DNA from: Acanthosepion lycidas
Lineage: Eukaryota > Mollusca > Cephalopoda > Sepiida > Sepiidae
DNA: 64,000 bases
Assembly (NCBI GenBank): GCA_963932145.1
Contig: OZ010586.1
Coordinates: 72,650,368 to 72,714,367, forward strand
Reading direction: 5' to 3'
The notes under the pieces are model-generated. The model saw nothing but the letters and a program-made list of their open reading frames with translations, did not search any database and was not told where the DNA came from. The position numbers and the translations under genes are program-made. This document shows, one piece after another, positions 57,746 to 64,000 of the stretch. Position 1 is the stretch's first letter, and every line of letters begins with the position of its first letter.

Positions 57746-58379
57746 ATGTAAATAAGAAATCCCTGTTAGTGTTGTCTGCTTAAAAATTGTTTTTGTCTTG
57801 ACTTCAGTGATATTAAAAATTCTATACTCTATTTCTAATGCCGAGTTACCTTACCTGTGTGTGTTTGTGTAAGAATGGTTAAAAAAATACGTTATTTTTC
57901 CCCACCTGATTCTCTTGTTAATTTGCTTAAACCCTTATGTTAGCGCACCTACAACTCTAAGTGATAACAAGACTTGTTTTTTATTATTTATTTTTAGAAA
58001 TATAATCAGCCATGAGAGTTGATCAATAATAGATCAGTGGTTCACTTCTCCATGTCTCAACTCAGCAAGTTAAAAAAAAAAAAAAAAATTTTAGCTTACA
58101 AGGCCCTAGAGACACACAAGGTAGATTTTTGTCAGGAAAGAGAAAGTAAAAAAATTTTAGTTGTCAAGTAAAGCATCCTCTCTGGAGTTTGTTACACAAA
58201 GTAACAGTTCTTAGGAAAAAGCTCTCTGAATAAGACTTGCTCCTTACCAAAGGAACAGAAAATGAATAGGGGTGGTTTGTCACTGGGAATATTTCATGGT
58301 GGGTCCTAGATGTGGAGGTCTTAATATTTTCAGAATTCATCAGTTAACATAATTCAGTTCTCAGCCATGGAATGAATTT
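57746..58379. other. No recognised feature
   Basis: AT-rich DNA without recognised motifs. Confidence 0.35.
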
Positions 58380-58702
58380 TACTCTTCTCACAGAAATTCC
58401 TGACATGGTAGAGGATTGCTACCTATTTTGAATCATTATCAATCACTTTCCCATTGCCACACTCTCACTTTCCTGTGCCTTTTCTATAAATACTTTCATG
58501 GTAATTGTTCTGATGAGCTTTCCACTTTGGTACCTAGACTTGATGAATTTAAGTGCAATACTAGATTGGCAGTTAGGTCTCATCATCTCACAGTTGTAAT
58601 GGCTAGAGGTAATTGTAAGTCCTATGCTAACAGTTTCCTCTTTTAGACTTCTTACTTGTGGGACTCTCCAGCCTCTTGCTTTTCAGTTAACTTTAATCTT
58701 CA
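58380..58702 (+). pseudogene. Jockey/CR1-group LINE C-terminal fragment
   Basis: 'LNHYQSLSHCHTLTFLCLFY', 'KYFHGNCSDELSTLVPRLDE', 'FKCNTRLAVRSHHLTVVMAR', then 'cagttaactttaatcttcaa'. It is cut off at 58703 by the repeat shared with 205-560. Confidence 0.85.
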
Positions 58703-59170
58703 AAAATAGCCCAGCCCCCGTAATTGTTGGTTGTATTGGCACTGGTATTACTATCGATCTTCCCTTCTTTAGTGCAATGAGAGAGGTACTGCCACGGGCA
58801 GCTGTTCTTCAAGACCAGACACCTTTTAATGATATTTTCAATTTTGCTTTGTCCACAGACAGACACACAACTGAGTTGCACTCTGTCTGAAGACAAAGAC
58901 ACAGTTGAAAGATAAAATGTAGTTTATCCGCACAAGGGTAGATACTACACTTTGATCCCAGATTGATGGCCAGGTAGTGAAGAAAAGTATAAATTGTCTA
59001 GCACGAGTTGCTTGGTCAATGAATGCCAAATGTTCTCACATAGGGAAATCGCTAATTATCAATACTATATACAGCCATTGGTTGGCAATCAGTTATAGAC
59101 ATTTGCTAATGTTATCCGTCCACAAGGTCACTAGTGTCTGGCACTCAGGGAGGATTAGACTCACAACAGA
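58703..59170 (+). repeat. Interspersed repeat of unknown class, copy 2
   Basis: 'aaatagcccagcccccgtaa', 'tagtgcaatgagagaggtac', 'tgccacgggcagctgttctt' and 'tgaagacaaagacacagttg' match 205-430. It starts exactly at the break in the LINE, so it may have inserted there. Similarity beyond about 58930 is not evident. Confidence 0.6.
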
Positions 59171-59377
59171 AATAATAATCTGAAAGATTAACTTACCAAC
59201 AACACTTTTGCATTTAGGTAACCAGACAATAAATTATGGTAATTATTATATTTAATCAAATAAAATGTATTTGAGTTAATACATAATCACATGGTGTTCT
59301 GAAAAGTTCTTAGCCAAACTAACAATATTGACCAAGAGTCATGAACTATACACGATATTCACTCTGAATGATTACTT

Positions 59378-59748
59378 GATTTGTTTTGTATGGCTTATCT
59401 ACCCTATGCTGTTATTTAAAGCCAGAAAATATTTCTAGATTGTAAGAATTTTTTGGAGATAATAAGGAATTACTGATACAAGTCCTACTAATTAACCCAT
59501 AGCTGGAGAGAGAAGAGGCGGATTCATACCTTTCCATGAGTATTTGTGTGTAAGAGAATATAATGAAACCAACTGGAACCTGGCCATCTGATTTCTGGCT
59601 GTTATCCATTACCCCACTTATACGTCCAAGGTTACAGCACCTGGCATTCTCAAGCAGTCACTCATCTAGGTACTGACCAGGCTTGACATTGCTTAACTTT
59701 GGTGATTGCATGAGAGCCAGTGTTTCAACACAATATGGCCGTAAGCCA
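59378..59748 (-). mobile_element. Full-length 5S/tRNA SINE
   Basis: Inverse tail ('ttgtatggcttatctaccct', 'taacccatagctggagagag', 'attcatacctttccatgagt'), tRNA part ('ctggaacctggccatc', 'gttatccattaccccac') and 5S head ('tcactcatctaggtactgac', 'attgcttaactttggtgatt', 'acaatatggccgtaagcc'). Confidence 0.88.
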
Positions 59749-60104
59749 TATTCATACTGAAATTCAATAAACTTTGCTATTGTTTCTTCTATTTTGTTTG
59801 AATTCTTCCAAAAACAACAAGGTCTTGATGCTTTCTCATTGAAATACAGTAATGTCTCACTTAACAACTTTTTGTTTAAGAGATCCCCCAAGAGGTATGA
59901 CCACCTATACAATCTCATAAAATATATAGATAAAAAAATCCACCTTTGATCATAATTACTTTCTCTTTCTTCAAAATGAATAAAATGAAAAATAAATAAA
60001 AATTTACTTGTACTGGTTTTACAATATTTTGTGAGCCTCTCGCTGCTCTATAACCATTTCCATGACACATGTTCTGACAGGTGACATTCCTGAGTCTTAC
60101 CAGC
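59749..60104. other. No recognised feature
   Basis: AT-rich DNA. A minus-strand frame at 59658-59918 overlaps the SINE and has no domain. Confidence 0.35.
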
Positions 60105-60420
60105 CCTGACCTTTAGATCTGGGACCCACCATGCCATGTATGCATGTGTGAATCATCCACATTCCCTTTGTATTCCAATAGTAAGAAGTAAGTTCCACTT
60201 GGACAGCTTTTCCCCAAGAACTGCGGTTTTGTAGAACAGACTCTCTTAGCAAGATGTTTTTTCCAGTCACTACAATCTTAACTATTATCATTCCTGCATA
60301 ACCACATGAACTCAACTTCTTGCCTTTTCTTATGCTCATACAACACCACATAGTAAGCTTCTGCATTGAGAGGCTCTTGGGCCTTGTATTGGGTTACCAT
60401 TAGTATATAAAAAAAATGAC
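60105..60420 (+). pseudogene. LINE C-terminal fragment (same family as 6403-7960)
   Basis: 'CVNHPHSLCIPIVRSKFHLD', 'SFSPRTAVL', 'NRLS', 'DVFSSHYNLN' parallel 7690-7850, and the 3' part 'gctcttgggccttgtattgg' parallels 'gctcttgggccttttataaa' at about 7930. Frameshifted. Confidence 0.75.
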
Positions 60421-60454
60421 CTAAGTAAATGTTCAGAACATTTTCTTAAAAAAT

Positions 60455-60600
60455 CATTTCACCCCAAGCAAGGTGGGAATGCCACTAGTGCATAGGAGGT
60501 TACAGAAAATGAAAGAGAAGATGGAGGATTGAGGAAAAGACAAAAGATGAATGGGGTTTCAAGACAGAAGATGGTGATACAACTGACTTTTGAAACCGTT
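60455..60600 (-). mobile_element. LINE 3' end, truncated copy 3
   Basis: 'aaatcatttcaccccaagca', 'aggtgggaatgccactagtg' and 'gacttttgaaacc' match the 3' UTR of the minus-strand LINE at 62428-63455 and the copies at 8480 and 8757. Confidence 0.75.
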
Positions 60601-61260
60601 TATTATATCTACTGTTTTATACACTGCTGTTTTACATAAACATTTACAAATAAATGGGAAATGTTAGAAATGATGCCAAAGTGACATTAAAGCTATCAGA
60701 ACACTGGTTGACAAAAACCCATTACAAGTGTAGCATGCCTGAGATAGCCACTAGGTACAACATCTCACTTTGCACCCTCGTCATTAAGTAAGCAGTGGCT
60801 GGAAAATGATTGAGTTGAGAACTTTTCTGCACCCACCCAGTGTTAATTTTAAATAAAAATAAAAGTAAAATAAGTAAAAAGTAAAAATAAAGTAAAATGT
60901 ATCAACTCTACTGATGTTTAAATTATTGATATGATATTTATAATTTTAACATATTTTTTTTATATATAGGACGCAGGGTTGATATTTTGCATTTTCTTTG
61001 CCATTGAAGAATCAGTTTTAAACAATTTACAAACATGCATTCTTTTCTGACATTTTTTGTCAAAATATTTCTCTGATTATTGGGAATTTGGAAGAATAAA
61101 GGTCTGGAAGCTATTTGAAAAATTTTCAAAACAAAACTGCTTGTCACAACCCCCTTACCACTTTCAGAATGGAATGATCTTGAATCAGGGTGACATTGTG
61201 CAGGAGTTAAAAATTAAATAAATAAAATCTTTTGAAAATCCATATGCAAATTAGGGTAGT
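60601..61260. other. No recognised feature
   Basis: AT-rich DNA without recognised motifs. Confidence 0.35.
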
Positions 61261-61262
61261 TT

Positions 61263-61279
61263 TTGCAAAGATTCTCTCT

Positions 61280-61310
<31 letters not shown>

Positions 61311-61495
61311 TCTTTCTTTCTTTCTTTTTGTTTATTCGTTCTTTTCATTTTCTCCATTCTTTCTTTACATTCCTTCTTTTTGTTTTTTCTTTTTCCTTCG
61401 TTCTTTCTTTCTTTCTTTATTTTTCTTTCATTCTTTCCTTTTTTCTCCATTCATTCTTTCTTTTTTTCCTTTTTCTCCTTCCTTTTTTAAACAGT
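61263..61495. repeat. (TCTG)n-(TTTC)n pyrimidine tract
   Basis: 'tctgtctgtctgtctgtctg' gives way to 'tctttctttctttctttt' and a long T/C-rich tract. Open frames on either strand are compositional. Confidence 0.9.
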
Positions 61496-61870
61496 TATCC
61501 CAGATTCTGAGATATTGGCTTCATGATAATGTCATAATTTATTCAGATATTTTGCTACAATTTACTAACCAAAATTATAGATTAAAAGCAATAGTTACTT
61601 ACTACTCTAATGGATATTTACCAAGCTCACTTTAGTATGGCAATAGGCTACAAATGCATGAGAACAAATGAAGTCAACTGTTATAATCATCTCCAGGGTA
61701 AAATGTCCAAATTGATATTTACTAAGCTTAGTTTGGCATAATGGCACTCAGTGAGAATCACCCTTGCTACAGTAGTAATGATTTGAAAGATTACTTCATG
61801 AATTCTTGCTTTATGGTGTGATACTCTTCTTGTAGACTAATCAACTAATTTATTTCAATTAATAAGACAT
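61496..61870. other. No recognised feature
   Basis: 'atggatatttaccaagctca' (61610) and 'attgatatttactaagctta' (61710) are similar blocks about 100 bp apart. Otherwise unrecognised. Confidence 0.3.
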
Positions 61871-61872
61871 TT

Positions 61873-62260
61873 TTAATCAATAAAAATGGTTAAAAAAAAC
61901 GTTAAAAAAATTTTTAACAAATTTCTTGTCAAATTTCCGTGTCTCTTCAGTACATTGGCACTGATGGCTTGCCATAATTCCCTGTTCTTTGTCGGTCTTA
62001 ATAAACTTTGTCTTTTTGCTATCTCTCCCAAACCTTGTTCTGCAATCCATTCATTCAAGCTAACCAGGTAGGTTGTTTTCTTTTGTCTCTCTTGTCTGTC
62101 CTGTTAGTATCAAATTTTCCAAGCCATCTTTTCTCATTATGTGCAGTAGAAATTTCAACTGATGTTAAGTATAAGGGTCTTTTTTGTTTAGATTTTCTCT
62201 AAATGTTTCTTGTTGCTCGCATGTTCGATCCATGGTATTCTTAGCATCCTTGCTAGTGAT
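61873..62260 (-). pseudogene. RTE-type LINE 3' fragment
   Basis: Minus strand 'NEWIAEQGLGEIAKRQSLLR' and 'KNRELWQAISANVLKRHG' are the conserved RTE 3' coding block. Upstream, inverse 'agaaatttcaactgatgtta' and 'atggtattcttagcatcctt' extend the match to 62260. Confidence 0.85.
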
Positions 62261-62261
62261 A

Positions 62262-62345
62262 TTACGTGGTTTTGAATTCAGAGCTGTCTTTCTCCTACAC
62301 TGGTTGCCAGCTAAAAGTTTTTCTTAGAAAGTTGCTTAGCGTATT
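62262..62345 (-). mobile_element. Repeat fragment (inverse of 14030-14120 block)
   Basis: The inverse reads 'ctggcaaccagtgtaggaga', 'aagacagctctgaattcaaa', 'accacgtaat', parallel to 11355 and 14060. A further scrap is at 63450-63475. Confidence 0.5.
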
Positions 62346-62427
62346 ACGTTGAGAGCATTTTTCTGAATATGTGGGCAAGGCTAATGGACACAGTCTATTC
62401 TATCTCAGATAGTGAGAGATTTCCATT

Positions 62428-63455
62428 TTTTTTTTTTTTTTTTTTTTAAATCGTATCATCCCATGCAAGGCAGTAAAGCCACTAAGACACGGGGGTAAAG
62501 AATAATAATAAAAAATAAAAAAAATGAGACATGTAATTAAGAAGACAGTAGGTAACAATTGACAATGCATTTAAATTTTTGAAGATCAAAGTTGGCTGGA
62601 AGAAAGTTCTACATGTGAGAAGTGCGAGAAAAAGAAACTGTTAGCATAGAACTTACAGTTGCATCTCGCCAATTCAACTGCAAATTGATGAGACCTTGCT
62701 GCCAATCTAGTACTGCACTTAAATTCATAAAGTCTAGGTACCATAGTCAGAGTTCATACAAACAATTACTATGAAAGTATTTATAGAAAAGGCACAGGGA
62801 AGCTACATTACAATAGTGGGAAAGTGACTGAAGCAGAGATGCCAGGTCAGGACCAATAATATTACTGATTCTTCTTTGTATTTTTATCAAGAATCTCTAA
62901 ATATACGGCATCATTGGGCCATATGTAGCAGCAATATTTGAGGCATGGACAAATGATAGACTTATAAATATGTAAGATTCAGGAGAGAAAAATTGTCTAG
63001 CAAGATACAGTGAACTAACTTTCTTAGCAGCTGATCTAGCAATGGACTCAAAATAATCTTCCCACTTTCTATCAGTAGAGAATGTTAGCCTGAGAAGATG
63101 TAACGAGTGACTTTCATGGAGCTTAGTATCTACCACACTGATGGAAAGCAGGAACATGTCTGATTAACAGAATTTTCATTCTGGAGGTGTTAAAATTAAC
63201 ATGCTATTCCTTGCCCCAGTTAACAAAAGACTGTAGGTCATTTTTTTATGATCAGCTGTCAATTTGACCTTATTGAACTGATCAGACTTACTATTGAGAC
63301 AGGAGTAAATGGGTGTGTTATCAGCATAGATACCAGGTTAAGAGCTGATGCCAGGAAGGTCACTGACAAAAATTAAGAACAAAATAAATCCAATGATAGA
63401 GCCCTGGAGGATACCTGCATTAGTACAAAAAGATTTATCAGATTTATCTTTCTCC
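62428..63455 (-). pseudogene. Jockey/CR1-group LINE, RT core to poly(A)
   Basis: Minus strand, right to left: 'NAGILQGSIIGFILFLIFVS' (RT QGS block), 'DLPGISS', 'GIYADNTPIYSC' (catalytic YADD is YADN), 'DQFNKVKLTADHKKMTYSLL', 'VDTKLHESHSLHLLRLTFST', 'YFESIARSAAKKVSSLYLAR'. Then come a worn C-terminus and the 3' UTR ('cgtatcatcccatgcaaggc') ending at a T-run (62428-62448), which is the poly(A) of a minus-strand insertion. Parallel to 44690-45670. Confidence 0.88.
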
Positions 63456-63479
63456 TACACTGGTTTCAAACTATGGCTA

Positions 63480-63640
63480 GGGAGCCCAATCTGCTCTGAT
63501 ATTTAACCCATAGCTGGGGGAAGGGATGGATTCATACTTTTTGTGCAAAACTGAATGTAATGAACATAACTTGGATTTGAACTTGGCTCTCTGATTTTTC
63601 CTTCCAAACTATGCACTACCTACGCAACCTTTTTCTGTTT
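63480..63640 (-). mobile_element. SINE fragment (tail and tRNA segment)
   Basis: Inverse 'tatttaacccatagctgggg', 'gatggattcatactttttgt', 'ttggatttgaacttggctct' and 'ccaaactatgcactacct'. No 5S head. Confidence 0.75.
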
Positions 63641-64000
63641 ACACAACAGTTTTGCAATTGCATTGATTAATTTTCTGCATGAGTGATCTCGGATATAAAT
63701 CTATAAAATTAGCCCTATTGTCAGGCGTGAGAAAGAATTCTGCTTTCTAAATCAAAGTCAATATATCCAAAGAAAGCTAGCCCAAAAGAAATGTCATTAT
63801 ATTTATATTACCAACCCGATTTACTCATCCTTACTAAAGAGATATTCCATTCTTATGGTAAAACAAGGCATGTTTATTTTTGAATATAGAGTAATGCATT
63901 TGGATTATCTATTACATACTACTGCAAACTGAGAAAAAAGACAACCTCAATAGTAAGCGTTTATCAACAATATAAGTAATGTTTCAAACTTCACTTTTGT
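63641..64000. other. No recognised feature
   Basis: AT-rich DNA to the window edge. Confidence 0.35.

Noticed and set aside
61214-61510. Lys/Glu-rich and Phe/Ser-rich frames on opposite strands
   Set aside because: Produced by the TTTC/TCTG pyrimidine tract.

Overview
This 64 kb window is AT-rich eukaryotic nuclear DNA, almost certainly from an invertebrate animal. A mollusc, most plausibly an octopod cephalopod, fits best: there is one intronless Kelch-like (KLHL) gene in a sea of SINEs, several classes of LINE relic, Penelope-like and Tc1/mariner remnants, and about 20 long (TA)n tracts. The species assignment is inference from repeat style; no marker gene fixes it. I see no prokaryotic operon, no CRISPR array and no intact viral gene.

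The only convincing protein-coding gene is a 579-codon BTB-BACK-Kelch ORF at 50360-52099 (+), with a perfect ACCATGG start context. Candidate control elements are a TATA-like motif with two CACGTG E-boxes 140-210 bp upstream, a CRE palindrome cluster about 2.4 kb upstream, and overlapping AATAAA signals about 400 bp downstream. It sits in the largest repeat-poor stretch of the window (about 45.7-57.1 kb), whose 3' half is marked by long T-runs on the coding strand.

The rest is layered mobile-element debris. (1) A chimeric SINE with a nearly complete 5S-rRNA-like head, a tRNA-Arg-like segment and a shared tail occurs about 11 times in both orientations; in one copy the tRNA B-box region has grown into a roughly 280 bp minisatellite. 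(2) Jockey/CR1-group LINE fragments (YADD-type reverse transcriptase, 'EYCCHIW' C-terminus) lie at 6.4-8.0, 8.5-9.0, 22.5-22.9, 42.4-45.7, 58.4-58.7 and 60.1-63.5 kb. (3) RTE-type 3' fragments lie at 6.1, 11.5-12.7, 29.7, 31.2, 35.1, 40.0-41.1, 43.0, 43.6 and 61.9 kb. (4) A long, decayed restriction-like-endonuclease LINE (R2/R4/NeSL-like) covers about 15.4-18.95 kb on the minus strand and is split by a GC-rich insertion. (5) A Penelope-like GIY-YIG remnant lies at 37.5-38.1 kb. (6) Tc1/mariner transposase pseudogenes lie at 28.6-29.3 and 57.1-57.7 kb, with a set of tiny mariner MITEs whose ends look like Hsmar1/MADE1. (7) Fold-back structures include a 154-bp-arm near-perfect palindrome at 34.2-34.5 kb, 316-bp inverted arms at 38.5-39.9 kb, and a family with a tRNA-like core that appears in opposite orientations in different copies and whose ends carry a hammerhead-like core.

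Tandem repeats are abundant: 10-, 20-, 30-, 34-, 35-, 110-, about 130- and about 176-bp units, and compound pyrimidine-(TA)n-purine microsatellites. All alignments, identities and family names here were made by eye and should be treated accordingly.
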